Part shown: in pieces, positions 18,582 through 27,132 of the stretch
Position numbering within the stretch: position 1 is the stretch's first letter
How the letters are laid out: every line of letters begins with the position of its first letter
Assembly (NCBI GenBank): GCA_009774245.1
Contig: VSNM01000020.1
Span: 13,826-77,825, forward strand
DNA from: Lachnospiraceae bacterium
GTDB taxonomy: Bacteria > Bacillota > Clostridia > Lachnospirales > Lachnospiraceae
Reading direction: 5' to 3'
DNA length: 64,000 bases
The notes under the pieces: model-generated
Database searches by the model: none
Seen by the model: only the letters and a program-made list of their open reading frames with translations
What the model was told of the DNA's origin: nothing
Program-made: the position numbers and the translations under genes

Positions 18582-19589
18582 ATGGTAACAATAAAAGATA
18601 TCGCAAACCGCCTGGGTATTGCTCCCAGTACCGTCTCCAAGGGATTAAATGATGCCAACGACATCAGTCCGGAATTAAAAAAACTGGTACTGGACACTGC
18701 GATCGAGATGGGCTATGTCACCAAACGCATGAAAAAGGAGACACGAAAGCGTCTCTGTGTCTTTGTCGAAAATATGCAGTACGAAAAGCCCGGGGATTTT
18801 GGATTTGACATCATACTTGGCTTCAAACAGGCCGCCATGCGCGATAACTGGGAGATTACGGTCACGCCGATCACCCCGCTGCTGCAGATGCGCGATCCCT
18901 ATGACCGCTATATGGTCCAAAATAGTTTTCACGGCGGTTTTCTGGTCGGCTTTGCACTAAAAGATCCATGGATGACACAGCTTGAGACCACAACAATCCC
19001 GACCGTACTCTTTGACAATTATATCAAAAAAAATCCAAACATTGCCTATGTAGGCACTGACAGCTTTGAGGGCATCGACCTCGCCATCGACCATCTGACG
19101 GAACTCAACCACACAAAAATCGCACTTTTGAATGGTTCTCCGGATTCCATGGTGACAGTCAACCGATATGACGCCTATGTCAACAGTATGCAAAATCACA
19201 AGCTAAAGGTTGACGATCATCTGGTGGCTTACGGTTACTATGTCGAGGAGAGCGCAAAATACCATCTGCCGGCCCTGCTCGAAAACGGCGCTACCGCCAT
19301 TCTGTGCGGCAATGATCTGTTGGCTGTCGGCGTCATCAGGGAGTGCGAACGGCTTCACGTCAAGGTTCCCCAGGAGCTGAGCGTTGTAGGCTTTGATAAC
19401 CTTCCCATCGCATCAGAGATCTATCCTGCCCTGACGACGATCAGTCAGGACCGGATAGATCTGGGCAGAAATTCTTATGCCGCGCTTTACTGGCTGATCG
19501 CCAAGGTTCCAATCTCCCGGTCCATGCTGCGGCCGCGGCTGATCGTGCGAGACTCAACTGCCAGAGCAGCTCTGCCGGAAACGATTTAA
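18582..19589 (+). CDS. LacI-family transcriptional regulator
   Basis: A 335-residue repressor with the N-terminal LacI helix-turn-helix (TIKDIANRLGIAPSTVSKGL, residues 3-22) and a periplasmic-binding-protein-like effector domain (~60-330), which includes the conserved VVGFDNLPIASEIYPALTTI segment. It probably senses a sugar or related metabolite. The start at 18582 follows GAAGGTGG; an upstream in-frame stretch is ignored. It is transcribed away from the formate channel gene and converges on lysA, overlapping its stop by four bases. Confidence 0.93.
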   Translation: MVTIKDIANRLGIAPSTVSKGLNDANDISPELKKLVLDTAIEMGYVTKRMKKETRKRLCVFVENMQYEKPGDFGFDIILGFKQAAMRDNWEITVTPITPLLQMRDPYDRYMVQNSFHGGFLVGFALKDPWMTQLETTTIPTVLFDNYIKKNPNIAYVGTDSFEGIDLAIDHLTELNHTKIALLNGSPDSMVTVNRYDAYVNSMQNHKLKVDDHLVAYGYYVEESAKYHLPALLENGATAILCGNDLLAVGVIRECERLHVKVPQELSVVGFDNLPIASEIYPALTTISQDRIDLGRNSYAALYWLIAKVPISRSMLRPRLIVRDSTARAALPETI

Positions 19590-20857
19590 AAATCAAATTT
19601 GTTGTAGATATCAAAGCAGTCAAATGTCGCGAAATAATCCTTTGGCGTCTCCGCGCGCCTGATGAGCTGCACGCTGCCATCTTCTCTCAGCAAAAGCTCC
19701 GCGGACTTTAGTTTGCCATTGTAGTTATATCCCATAGAAAATCCATGCGCGCCGGTATCATGAATGGCAAGATAATCCCCCATATCAATCTTTGGCAACA
19801 TTCTGTCCACCGCGAATTTATCATTGTTCTCACACAGGGAGCCTGTTATGTCATACTGATGGTCGCAGGGCTCACCCTCTTTTCCCAGAACTGTGATATG
19901 GTGGTACGCACCATACATGGCAGGCCGCATGAGATTGACTGCGCAGGCGTCGACACCGATGTACTCCTTGTGGGTGTGCTTCTCATGGATTGCCTTCACG
20001 ACAAGGTGACCATACGGTCCCATCATAAACCGACCAAGCTCTGTGTAGATTGCCACATCGCCCATTCCGGCAGGCACAAGCACCTCCTCATAGACCTTCC
20101 GCACACTCTCGCCAATCACCCTGATATCGTTCGCCTCCTGCTCCGGTCTGTATGGGATTCCGATGCCTCCTGACAGATTGATGAATCTGATCTGGACGCC
20201 GGTCTCGTTTTTGAGCTTGACAGCCGTCTCAAACAGTGTCCTTGCAAGCGTGGGATAATACTCGTTTGTGACTGTATTGCTTGCCAAAAAGGCGTGAATC
20301 CCAAAATTTTTGACTCCTTTTTTCTTTAAGATGCGAAATCCCTCAAAGAGCTGCTCTGTCGTAAATCCGTACTTCGCATCGCCGGGATTATCCATGATAT
20401 CCGTCGTAATCTTGAAGAGTCCTCCCGGATTGTAGCGGCAGGAGATCGTCTCCGGCAGCTTCCCGATCGTCTTTTCCAGAAAATCAATGTGTGTGATATC
20501 GTCCAGATTGATCGTGGCGCCAAGCTTTGCCGCATACGCAAATTCCTCCGCCGGCGTATCGTTGGAGGAGAACATGATATCCTTTCCCTCCACTCCCATC
20601 GCACTGCTCAGCATCAGCTCAGTGAGAGACGAGCAGTCGCAGCCACAGTCGTACTCGCGAAGAATATTGATCAGGAAGGGATTCGGCGTCGCCTTCACGG
20701 CAAAGTACTCCTTAAATCCCTTATTCCATGAAAAGGCTTCCTTCAAAGCCTGCGCATTCTCCCTGATTCCTTTCTCGTCATAGATATGGAACGGCGTGGG
20801 GTATGCCTTTACAATCTCCTCGATCTGCTCTTTCGTAACAAATGCTTTTTTACTCAT
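19586..20857 (-). CDS. lysA: Diaminopimelate decarboxylase
   Basis: A 423-residue fold-type III PLP enzyme that converts meso-diaminopimelate to lysine. The PLP lysine lies in YFAVKATPNP (~residue 54). A Gly-rich phosphate-binding segment LSGGIGIPYRPEQ, a GRFMMGPYG segment and the C-terminal DTGAHGFSMGYNYN are present. It lies two bases after the trmB-like gene, whose end carries the GGAGA site for lysA, so the two are coupled. No lysine riboswitch was seen upstream. Related decarboxylases for other amino acids share this fold, so specificity is inferred. Confidence 0.88.
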   Translation of the reverse strand: MSKKAFVTKEQIEEIVKAYPTPFHIYDEKGIRENAQALKEAFSWNKGFKEYFAVKATPNPFLINILREYDCGCDCSSLTELMLSSAMGVEGKDIMFSSNDTPAEEFAYAAKLGATINLDDITHIDFLEKTIGKLPETISCRYNPGGLFKITTDIMDNPGDAKYGFTTEQLFEGFRILKKKGVKNFGIHAFLASNTVTNEYYPTLARTLFETAVKLKNETGVQIRFINLSGGIGIPYRPEQEANDIRVIGESVRKVYEEVLVPAGMGDVAIYTELGRFMMGPYGHLVVKAIHEKHTHKEYIGVDACAVNLMRPAMYGAYHHITVLGKEGEPCDHQYDITGSLCENNDKFAVDRMLPKIDMGDYLAIHDTGAHGFSMGYNYNGKLKSAELLLREDGSVQLIRRAETPKDYFATFDCFDIYNKFDF

Positions 20858-20859
20858 CT

Positions 20860-21582
20860 CTAATTGTCTCCTTTGGTTAATTGAATTAGCTTTATCTCAT
20901 TTCTAAGGGAATCCTTAAAAACATTTACAAAATTTTTCTGACCGCAGTACAGACAGCTGTCCGCAGCATTCCCATTCATCTCACCTGTGAGGACATAGCT
21001 GGAATCCACGATCAGCCGCAATTGTCTGTCCTGTTTGTCCGTCTGATAGACAATGCTGCCCTTGATCGCTTCCGACGGCAGGTCGCTCACCAGGAGAACC
21101 ACTTTTTTTCCATCCGCCGCGAGCTGCTCGAGATGATCCCGAAACTGCTCAAGATATTCTGTCGGCATGGACAGATAGACGCGATACGCAACATGCTCCA
21201 GCATATTGTAGATTTTATCCATAATATGTCTGTGGCTGCTGATGGTGATATACCCCGCAGAGCTGTCGCCAATCTGCGGAATCTGTGCCACAAGCTCCTG
21301 TTTCAGCGCTGTCAGCCGCCGAATCCTGTTCTCGCAGAAATCTTCGATCGCCACTGCTGTGTACTTGTTCGTCTCACCCTCCAGCAGATATGCGGCGCCC
21401 TCCTCCACAAGGCTGGCCAGCGCGCTGTATACATTGGAGCGCGATATTCCCGTGAGCTTTGACACCTCATAGCCTGACAAATCCTTGCTGCGCAGCAGAC
21501 ACAGATAGATATTGGCCTCCTGTCTGGTCAGACCAAACTGCACCAGCTTTTCCGCCCAGACTCCCAATACGGTATTATCCAT
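20860..21582 (-). CDS. TrmB-family transcriptional regulator
   Basis: A 240-residue protein with an N-terminal TrmB-type winged helix (LTRQEANIYLCLL, then SGYEVSKLTGISRSNVYSAL) and a C-terminal domain with a phospholipase-D-like or TrmB effector appearance (HRHIMDKIYNML). The C-terminus has a Cys pair (CLYCGQ). It is translationally coupled to lysA. TrmB regulators usually sense sugars; coupling to lysA makes control of lysine synthesis plausible, and nothing in the sequence proves the ligand. Confidence 0.85.
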   Translation of the reverse strand: MDNTVLGVWAEKLVQFGLTRQEANIYLCLLRSKDLSGYEVSKLTGISRSNVYSALASLVEEGAAYLLEGETNKYTAVAIEDFCENRIRRLTALKQELVAQIPQIGDSSAGYITISSHRHIMDKIYNMLEHVAYRVYLSMPTEYLEQFRDHLEQLAADGKKVVLLVSDLPSEAIKGSIVYQTDKQDRQLRLIVDSSYVLTGEMNGNAADSCLYCGQKNFVNVFKDSLRNEIKLIQLTKGDN

Positions 21583-21610
21583 GTGTCACATCACCCGTTT
21601 CTATAAATAA

Positions 21611-21652
21611 ATTATACTCACGACAGACAAATCTGGCATGAGCGTTGTGCCA
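21611..21652 (-). promoter_or_regulatory. Promoter and inverted-repeat operator of trmB-lysA
   Basis: A minus-strand TATAAT (21611-21616) lacks a good -35. At the position of the -35 sits the inverted repeat TGGCA (21634-21638) / TGCCA (21648-21652). The geometry suits an activator or autoregulator, possibly the TrmB protein itself. Confidence 0.4.
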
Positions 21653-21715
21653 GCCACAGCCGCACAATAGTAGTACTCAACAGGAACACTATACTATGCG
21701 CTCCGGCAAATGTCA

Positions 21716-21744
21716 AGAAGCACAGTCAATAAAACTGTGCTTCT
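21716..21744. terminator. Hairpin downstream of the BlaR1-type gene
   Basis: A perfect 11-bp stem AGAAGCACAGT / ACTGTGCTTCT with a 7-base loop. It follows the M56 peptidase gene by 23 bases but lacks a clear T run, so terminator function is probable rather than certain. Confidence 0.5.
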
Positions 21745-21767
21745 AAGATTAAAATAAGTTGAAATTA

Positions 21768-23969
21768 TTACGGTTCCGCAGTCGGCAGCCCTTCCACGCG
21801 CCATCCCTCGCCCTCGATGTATTTCGCTTTCAAATACACCTTCTGCTCTGTTCCATCAGATTCATCAGAGCGCATCATATACTCAAGCAAATACTCCTTC
21901 TCATCCTCCGAATGGCTCACTTCCCGCCCGACTGACAGGCTGTCCGTGCGTCCTGCAAACTCCTGTCGCAGCTCGTCAGAATATTCCAAGCCTGTCGACA
22001 GCGCATACACCCCGTCATAGTCATGCCTGTTGTAAAATGCGGCATAATCAATTAGACATTGATTTATATTTTTACCTGAATACAGAGAAAACGACTGATA
22101 AAAACTGTCATCCTGTCTCTCCAGTCTGGGCAGAGTCGCCTGCTCCTTTTGAAAAACCATCCACTTCTGATCTCCTGCCTCATAACTCATGTTGGCAAGA
22201 TCTGGTCCTCCCGGTCCCCAATACAGCGCCCCATAAGTACCATCGCCCAGCGGCAGTACATTCCCTGCGGCTCTCCATGTCCGCATTATCCCCAAGGCTA
22301 CCGGACCATCTTTCGATACAAGGCCGTCAAACAGTTCATACTGCTCCAAAAGAGCTGTATCATATGCAGACAATTCATCGCTTTCGAGATCATAGATATA
22401 ACTGCCCTTATCGGAATACGGATATGGTTTGATTGTTGCCTTCAACTGGTTTTTATCATTTCGGAATACTGCGACTTCGCACTCTCCGCCGGTCTGCACT
22501 GCCTGACAATTCAGGGCTTTCAGGTCAATGCTGCCGATAATCTTTTGGCTGTTCAGATCGTACACAAACAATCCGCTGGAAATATGAAAGACAATCCTGT
22601 CAGAATCCGCGTAATCCAGAGAATAAAACTCCATATCAAACATACTGTTCTCAGCCCACTGCGCCTCGCGATGCTCTATGAAATGTTGGCCGCTGGCCGT
22701 GTCATCCCCTTCAGCAGAAGTTATATTGCTGTTCACTGACATATCTGTCCTATGTGCAATATCTGTATTATTTACAATATCTGTCTTATCTACAGTTTCC
22801 CCCGCGGATGCGTTGTCTGGCACTGGCGCAAGCGCTTCGTCAGTACTGGCATCGGTGGCGCAAGCCGCCATCGTAATCACGAGCACTGCTGCTCCCCCGA
22901 TCAGCTTCCACCGCGGTGTCTTTTTGTAATGCAATATATTTTTCACCCTTTTCATAATTTGCTCCTCTCCAAATGCCAGCGGACTGGCAGATAACTGCCT
23001 CTTATTTGCCGCAAACGCAAGCAGCAGTCTGCTGTACTCCTTTCGCAGGTCCACTGTAAATGTCGCGATAACCTCCTCGTCACAGCTCATTTCCATATCA
23101 ACACACATCAGGCGGTATGCCGCCCACACCAGAGGATGAAACCAGTATACGATCGCCAGCAGATACGCGGCATTTTTGACCAGATAATCCTTCCTTCTGA
23201 TATGATACCGCTCATGTGCTAAAATGCACTGCTGCTCCGTCTCATTCAGCCGAAATGGCAGGTATATTTTTGGTAAAACAATTCCAAGTACAAAGGGCGA
23301 GCGTATGTTATCACATTCGTATACATTGCCATAAAGCCGCACACGATACTGAATCCTTCTCCTAAGCCGCATCTGCGCGATCGCTGTATATGACACGAGT
23401 GTCAGTATTCCGGCCAGCCAGATCACAGCCAGCGCGCTGACAAGGCTGTCTGTGCCGCTATTTTTGCCTAAAAAACGCTCTACCACTGCATCGGTTCCTG
23501 CACTTAATATATCCTTCACATTTTCTGCGTTTGCCTTTATACCAGCTTTTATGCCATCCCCCGCTTTTATATCAGTTTCTATATCAGTTTCTACATCAGC
23601 TTCTATATCAGCTTTTATGTTCACTGCAGCATCCACTATATCCTTCTGCACATTTTCCCGCATAATGTGTCCGTCGACGCCGTCCGCATTCCCGCCAGTG
23701 GTTTCTGCGCCGCCCGCCACATCCTCCTTCTCACCAGCCACCTCACTACCGATACTCCCAACTGTAACCATATGAAAGATGCTGATATTCGAATTGGCAG
23801 TGACCGGAACGACCAGCCGAAATGCCACGACAAACCAGAGCGCATACGCAAACCTTTTCGGCAGTCTTCTGATGAGCAGCCGCACCAGCAATACGACCAA
23901 AATAACAATCCCGGCTGTCAAACTCATCGCAACGATTTTCAAAAACAACGCATTGACCATCTGTATCAT
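21768..23969 (-). CDS. BlaR1/MecR1-type M56 membrane metallopeptidase sensor
   Basis: A 733-residue membrane protein. N-terminal TM helices flank an M56 zinc-protease domain with HERYH (in LAHERYHIRRKDY) and the downstream acidic motif CDEEV. Another TM near residue 370 leads to a large extracytoplasmic domain (~380-733) unlike the penicillin-binding sensor of BlaR1. A low-complexity acidic tract (~110-150) is encoded by 12-bp tandem repeats. It is the expected partner that cleaves the BlaI-type repressor encoded 12 bases upstream. The signal is unknown; beta-lactam sensing is not supported. Confidence 0.88.
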   Translation of the reverse strand: MIQMVNALFLKIVAMSLTAGIVILVVLLVRLLIRRLPKRFAYALWFVVAFRLVVPVTANSNISIFHMVTVGSIGSEVAGEKEDVAGGAETTGGNADGVDGHIMRENVQKDIVDAAVNIKADIEADVETDIETDIKAGDGIKAGIKANAENVKDILSAGTDAVVERFLGKNSGTDSLVSALAVIWLAGILTLVSYTAIAQMRLRRRIQYRVRLYGNVYECDNIRSPFVLGIVLPKIYLPFRLNETEQQCILAHERYHIRRKDYLVKNAAYLLAIVYWFHPLVWAAYRLMCVDMEMSCDEEVIATFTVDLRKEYSRLLLAFAANKRQLSASPLAFGEEQIMKRVKNILHYKKTPRWKLIGGAAVLVITMAACATDASTDEALAPVPDNASAGETVDKTDIVNNTDIAHRTDMSVNSNITSAEGDDTASGQHFIEHREAQWAENSMFDMEFYSLDYADSDRIVFHISSGLFVYDLNSQKIIGSIDLKALNCQAVQTGGECEVAVFRNDKNQLKATIKPYPYSDKGSYIYDLESDELSAYDTALLEQYELFDGLVSKDGPVALGIMRTWRAAGNVLPLGDGTYGALYWGPGGPDLANMSYEAGDQKWMVFQKEQATLPRLERQDDSFYQSFSLYSGKNINQCLIDYAAFYNRHDYDGVYALSTGLEYSDELRQEFAGRTDSLSVGREVSHSEDEKEYLLEYMMRSDESDGTEQKVYLKAKYIEGEGWRVEGLPTAEP
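23565..23612. repeat. 12-bp tandem repeats inside the M56 gene
   Basis: Four successive 12-mers vary around TTCTATATCAGT (starts 23565, 23577, 23589, 23601). They encode repeated Asp-Ile/Val-Glu/Lys-Ala/Thr units in a linker between TM segments. Copy number could vary between strains without breaking the frame. Confidence 0.8.
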
Positions 23970-23981
23970 CTACATCATCTC

Positions 23982-24341
23982 CTAACCAATATGCTCATCG
24001 ATCATTTTCTTGATCTGCTCAGCCTCTTTCTCCGATATTGTCTTTCCGCCGAAAAATGCAGTCAGAAATCCGGGAAGCGATCCGTCAAACGTCCGCTCCA
24101 CAAAATAAGCGCTCTCCTCCGCCTGCACCCGCTCCTTCGGTATCAATACGCTGACCATCGCCTGTGCATTCTCAATATACCCCTTATCACACATCTTCCT
24201 GATCTGGGTATAGGTCGTCGACTTCTTCCAGCCAAGCTTCTCGCTGCACAAACGTACCAGCTCTCCGGAATTGACCGGCGCATACTCCCACACTATCTGC
24301 ATAAAACGATAGTCACTGTCACACAATTTCAGACTTTCCAT
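23982..24341 (-). CDS. BlaI/MecI/CopY-family repressor
   Basis: A 119-residue winged-helix repressor. The DNA-binding half includes GELVRLCSEKLGWKKSTTYTQ, and the C-terminal helices (FFGGKTISEKEAEQIKKM) form the dimer domain cleaved by BlaR1-type proteases. The start at 24341 (MESLKLCDS) is chosen for AGAGGAG 8 bases upstream. The longer frame to 24437 would translate the operator region and is rejected. The M56 gene follows by 12 bases. Confidence 0.9.
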   Translation of the reverse strand: MESLKLCDSDYRFMQIVWEYAPVNSGELVRLCSEKLGWKKSTTYTQIRKMCDKGYIENAQAMVSVLIPKERVQAEESAYFVERTFDGSLPGFLTAFFGGKTISEKEAEQIKKMIDEHIG

Positions 24342-24378
24342 AACCGTACTCCTCTCTTCCATAAATATATTATCCGAC

Positions 24379-24437
24379 AGGTCTATAGGTATAGACCTAC
24401 TAAAATCAAGTCTATACCTATAGACCTGATTTGTCAA
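24379..24437 (-). promoter_or_regulatory. BlaI-type promoter with two palindromic operators
   Basis: A minus-strand promoter TTGACA (24432-24437), N17, TAGACT (24409-24414). Two copies of nearly the same palindrome sit on it: arms AGGTCTAT/ATAGACCT at 24379-24398, and AGTCTATA/TATAGACCT within 24408-24427. Paired dyads covering the promoter are the expected binding sites for the BlaI-type repressor encoded just downstream. Confidence 0.75.
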
Positions 24438-24468
24438 TTACTTTTTATGAATTAAATTTTTATGAAAT

Positions 24469-24563
24469 CGAGTAGGGGAATGCCCTTCTCCACTACTCGC
24501 CGCGCGGGCGTCCGTCAGCCTTAGCTGACATATTTCCTCTGGACGCCCGTGTGCATAAAAAAA
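24469..24563 (+). repeat. Double-hairpin intergenic repeat, copy B
   Basis: CGAGTAG (24469) / CTACTCG (24493) form hairpin 1. GGGCGTCC (24506) / GGACGCCC (24541) enclosing GTCAGC/GCTGAC form hairpin 2, followed by GTGTGCATAAAAAAA. Compared with copy A, the outer stem changes are compensatory on both arms. It sits between the toxin-antitoxin pair and the BlaI promoter. Confidence 0.8.
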
Positions 24564-24590
24564 GAAGCTGCTCCGCTGGCAACAGCCTCT
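24560..24590 (-). terminator. Terminator of the toxin-antitoxin operon
   Basis: On the minus strand GAGGCTGTT and AGCAGCTTC form an imperfect stem (two non-matching positions) followed directly by a run of seven T. It follows the putative toxin gene. Confidence 0.55.
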
Positions 24591-24655
24591 CATTTTTGTA
24601 ACCCTTCCAATTCTTCCTGTGACATATACACCTGTTTATCTTCGTCAATCTGGTA

Positions 24656-25021
24656 CTAGTCATGATATGTATAATATGCCCTCAATACCTCATCCAGCTT
24701 TCCGGCGCTCAATTTGTCCGTCTGTCGGCGATACTTCTCCAATCCATCATATAGCTCTATTTTCAATATATTATCCATCTGTATATAACTATCCTTATCA
24801 ATAACTGTTTCGACCGGATCGTCACAATATACTACTTTATTGCTCTTCATAGCCGCCTTATATTCTTTTCCCGCCAGTGAATCTAACTGTGCAAGCTCAA
24901 TTGTACTGAGCTCTGCGTCCACTCCCACAATCAAATATGGATGCTTAACCTTTGCAGTCTGTCCAGTATTATTAAAACGGATTTTTAGTGAAAGTACCTG
25001 CCCTACCTCCAAACTGCTCAT
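24656..25021 (-). CDS. Putative PemK/MazF-like toxin (possibly truncated)
   Basis: A 121-residue protein encoded after the Panacea-domain gene with an ATGA overlap. N-terminal strands (SLEVGQVLSLKIRF, KHPYLIVGVDAE) and the central IELAQLDSL segment resemble the SH3-like barrel of PemK/MazF-type RNases, but the match is by eye. The frame ends at TAG 24656-24658. After it, the same frame continues for 21 sense codons (ending SQEELEGLQK) to TGA 24590-24592, so a CAG-to-TAG change may have shortened the protein. Other toxin folds also pair with Panacea antitoxins. Confidence 0.6.
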   Translation of the reverse strand: MSSLEVGQVLSLKIRFNNTGQTAKVKHPYLIVGVDAELSTIELAQLDSLAGKEYKAAMKSNKVVYCDDPVETVIDKDSYIQMDNILKIELYDGLEKYRRQTDKLSAGKLDEVLRAYYTYHD

Positions 25022-25515
25022 ACTTCCATCCTCTCTAATACTTTAATCATATCCGCATACTGTTCCGCATATTCCTCTCTGCGGGACATGGAATCCATCC
25101 TCTGCTCCTCTTTTCGGTAATGCCTATGTTTCTCAATCCACTCTGAATCTTCATGTGACAGCTCGATCAATTCATCCAGTGATGCATTATAGAACGCTTT
25201 ATAGATACTATCCAGAAACTTCTTCTCCTGGTCTGTGATTGTAATTGGCTGATTTCTACGCTCCAAAAGTACAGAATACCTTTCCTGAACATTTGGATCA
25301 ACGGCCCCATTATCATAGGCATAAAAAACAGAATCCATCAATGGTTCCCCATATTTCGCAATATAAATATTCTGTGCCATGTGCAAATATTTATTTAATC
25401 GCGCATTCCCCTCATAGAACTTTCTGCCTTTTTGTATCCGAAGCTGTTTGTCAAAAATTTTGTGCTCTTTATCCAGACTCAAAAAATATAAAGCAGCGTC
25501 AATTCCTCGCAGCAT
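25018..25515 (-). CDS. Panacea (DUF4065) domain antitoxin
   Basis: A 165-residue protein. Residues ~37-140 match the Panacea/DUF4065 (SocA-like) pattern: ARLNKYLHMAQNIYIAKYGEP, then FYAYDNGAVDPNV, then DQEKKFLDSIYKAFYN. Panacea proteins are antitoxins able to neutralise many unrelated toxin folds. The gene overlaps the downstream putative toxin by four bases and has a strong promoter and an AGGGAGGAG ribosome site. The antitoxin-first order is typical. Confidence 0.8.
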   Translation of the reverse strand: MLRGIDAALYFLSLDKEHKIFDKQLRIQKGRKFYEGNARLNKYLHMAQNIYIAKYGEPLMDSVFYAYDNGAVDPNVQERYSVLLERRNQPITITDQEKKFLDSIYKAFYNASLDELIELSHEDSEWIEKHRHYRKEEQRMDSMSRREEYAEQYADMIKVLERMEV

Positions 25516-25553
25516 AATACTCCTCCCTATGTTTTATTCCCAATCCTATATTT

Positions 25554-25582
25554 AGTATATCGCACATATGATCGTACGTCAA
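25554..25582 (-). promoter_or_regulatory. Promoter of the toxin-antitoxin operon
   Basis: A minus-strand TTGACG (25577-25582), N17, TATACT (25554-25559). The spacer contains a dyad around CATATG flanked by CG pairs, a possible autoregulatory operator. Confidence 0.6.
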
Positions 25583-25596
25583 TGATATCCAGCAAA

Positions 25597-26226
25597 CTAT
25601 TTCTCAAATTCTTCCACACCAATGTGAATCCCCTTCTCCCTCATCAAACGCCTGAGCTCCGCCGTATCTCCATAGTACACGCACCCATCCATACCCAGAT
25701 TCCCGGCCGCTTCTATGTTGGCTGGCATATCATCCACAAAAAAGCATTCCTCCGGCTTTACGGAAAATTTCTGAAAAAAATCAAGATATGCCGCCGTCTC
25801 CGGTTTTAGGAGTCCATGCTCGCAGGAAATCCATATCCCCTTCATATATCTGATCGACCGGATATATTGGCCAAATACCCGAAAACGGTGTGATGTATTG
25901 GACATCAGATACAGATCATATCCATTCTGATACAGCTCCTCCACCAGTTTTTCCATCGGCGGATTGGGCGGCTGCACCATGCGGTACTCTCTCACAAACC
26001 GCTCCACTGTGCCGTGCAGATGCTCTGGCATTCTCCGGTTCACAGATGCGATCGCATCATCATCCGAGAGCGTGCCCCTGTCCATCTGCAGCCACTCTAC
26101 AGAGGCGCAGAGGTGATTTTTGATCCATCTGAAATCTTCCTCATTATCCACATATCCATAGATATATTCTCTGGCATTATATACCGTGAGCACATTTCCC
26201 ATATCAAATACAATATTCTGAATCAT
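25597..26226 (-). CDS. HAD-superfamily hydrolase
   Basis: A ~209-residue HAD subfamily IA protein. Motif I is IVFDMGNVL with the nucleophile Asp near residue 8. Motif II is LMSNTSH and motif III/IV GLLKPETAAY then FFVDDMPANIEAA. It resembles YihX/phosphoglycolate phosphatase-like enzymes that dephosphorylate sugar phosphates; substrate not deducible. Two adjacent ATGs (26229, 26226) follow AGGAG; the second has better spacing. It stands alone, divergent from kduD. Confidence 0.88.
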   Translation of the reverse strand: MIQNIVFDMGNVLTVYNAREYIYGYVDNEEDFRWIKNHLCASVEWLQMDRGTLSDDDAIASVNRRMPEHLHGTVERFVREYRMVQPPNPPMEKLVEELYQNGYDLYLMSNTSHRFRVFGQYIRSIRYMKGIWISCEHGLLKPETAAYLDFFQKFSVKPEECFFVDDMPANIEAAGNLGMDGCVYYGDTAELRRLMREKGIHIGVEEFEK

Positions 26227-26256
26227 CATTTCTCCTATTTTTCGCGTTAGTTCTGT

Positions 26257-26285
26257 TTGCTATTTCACCATATTTACGATACAAT
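26257..26285 (+). promoter_or_regulatory. Promoter of kduD
   Basis: TTGCTA (26257-26262), 17 bases, TACAAT (26280-26285), about 80 bases upstream of the kduD ATG. Confidence 0.5.
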
Positions 26286-26364
26286 AAAAAGGATAACGGA
26301 TTATTTCTATTTCACATTTTCACATTCACATTTATTTACATAAGGAAGAAAGGAAGGAAGCATC

Positions 26365-27132
26365 ATGCCACAAAATCTGAATATGTTTTCACTCGAGGGA
26401 AAGACGGCTCTTGTAACAGGGGCTAACACCGGCTTAGGACAGGGAATCTGCGCAGCCTACGCCGGCGCCGGCGCAAATGTGATCGGAGTCGCAAGGCGCA
26501 GTTGTCAGGAGACTGCTGACAAAATAACTGCCATCGGCGGCAATTTTACAGAGCTCATAGCAGATCTGTCCGATATCAATGTCATCCCTCACATTGTGGA
26601 GGAAGCAGGCAAAGCCTATGGCCGTGTTGACATTCTCGTGAACAATGCCGGTATTATTAAGAGATGTGACGCTGTTGACGTCACCATGGAGGACTGGGAT
26701 GCCGTTATCAATCTCAATGAAAAGATGGTATTCTTCCTCTCACAGGCTTTTGCCAAAGGCTGGGCAGCAGATAACAAGGGCGGAAAAATTATCAATATCG
26801 CCTCCATGCTAAGCTATCAGGGCGGCATCCGCGTGCCCTCGTACACTGCGAGCAAGAGCGCTGTCATGGGACTCACGAGGGCGCTTGCCAACGAGTGGGC
26901 CAGATACAACATCAATGTCAATGCGATCGCACCCGGCTATATGGCGACCAACAACACCCAGAATCTCAGAAGCGATGAACAGAGAAGTGACGAGATCCTC
27001 AGCCGCATCCCCGCAGGCCGCTGGGGTACTCCGGAGGACATCACCGGAGCCGCCATCTTCCTCGCTTCTGACGCGGCGGCGTATGTACATGGCTTCACAC
27101 TGGCAGTCGATGGAGGCTGGTTAGCACGTTAG
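26365..27132 (+). CDS. kduD: 2-dehydro-3-deoxy-D-gluconate (2-deoxy-D-gluconate) 3-dehydrogenase
   Basis: A 255-residue short-chain dehydrogenase. The NAD-binding motif is TGANTGLGQG, then NNAG. The catalytic Ser-Tyr-Lys occur in IASMLSYQGG and SYTASK. The C-terminal IAPGYMATNNTQNLRSDEQR segment, RIPAGRWG and the terminal AVDGGWLAR are diagnostic of KduD, which acts in breakdown of pectin or glycosaminoglycan uronates. No kduI or other pectin genes are adjacent; it has its own promoter and a downstream hairpin, so it is monocistronic. Confidence 0.92.
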   Translation: MPQNLNMFSLEGKTALVTGANTGLGQGICAAYAGAGANVIGVARRSCQETADKITAIGGNFTELIADLSDINVIPHIVEEAGKAYGRVDILVNNAGIIKRCDAVDVTMEDWDAVINLNEKMVFFLSQAFAKGWAADNKGGKIINIASMLSYQGGIRVPSYTASKSAVMGLTRALANEWARYNINVNAIAPGYMATNNTQNLRSDEQRSDEILSRIPAGRWGTPEDITGAAIFLASDAAAYVHGFTLAVDGGWLAR

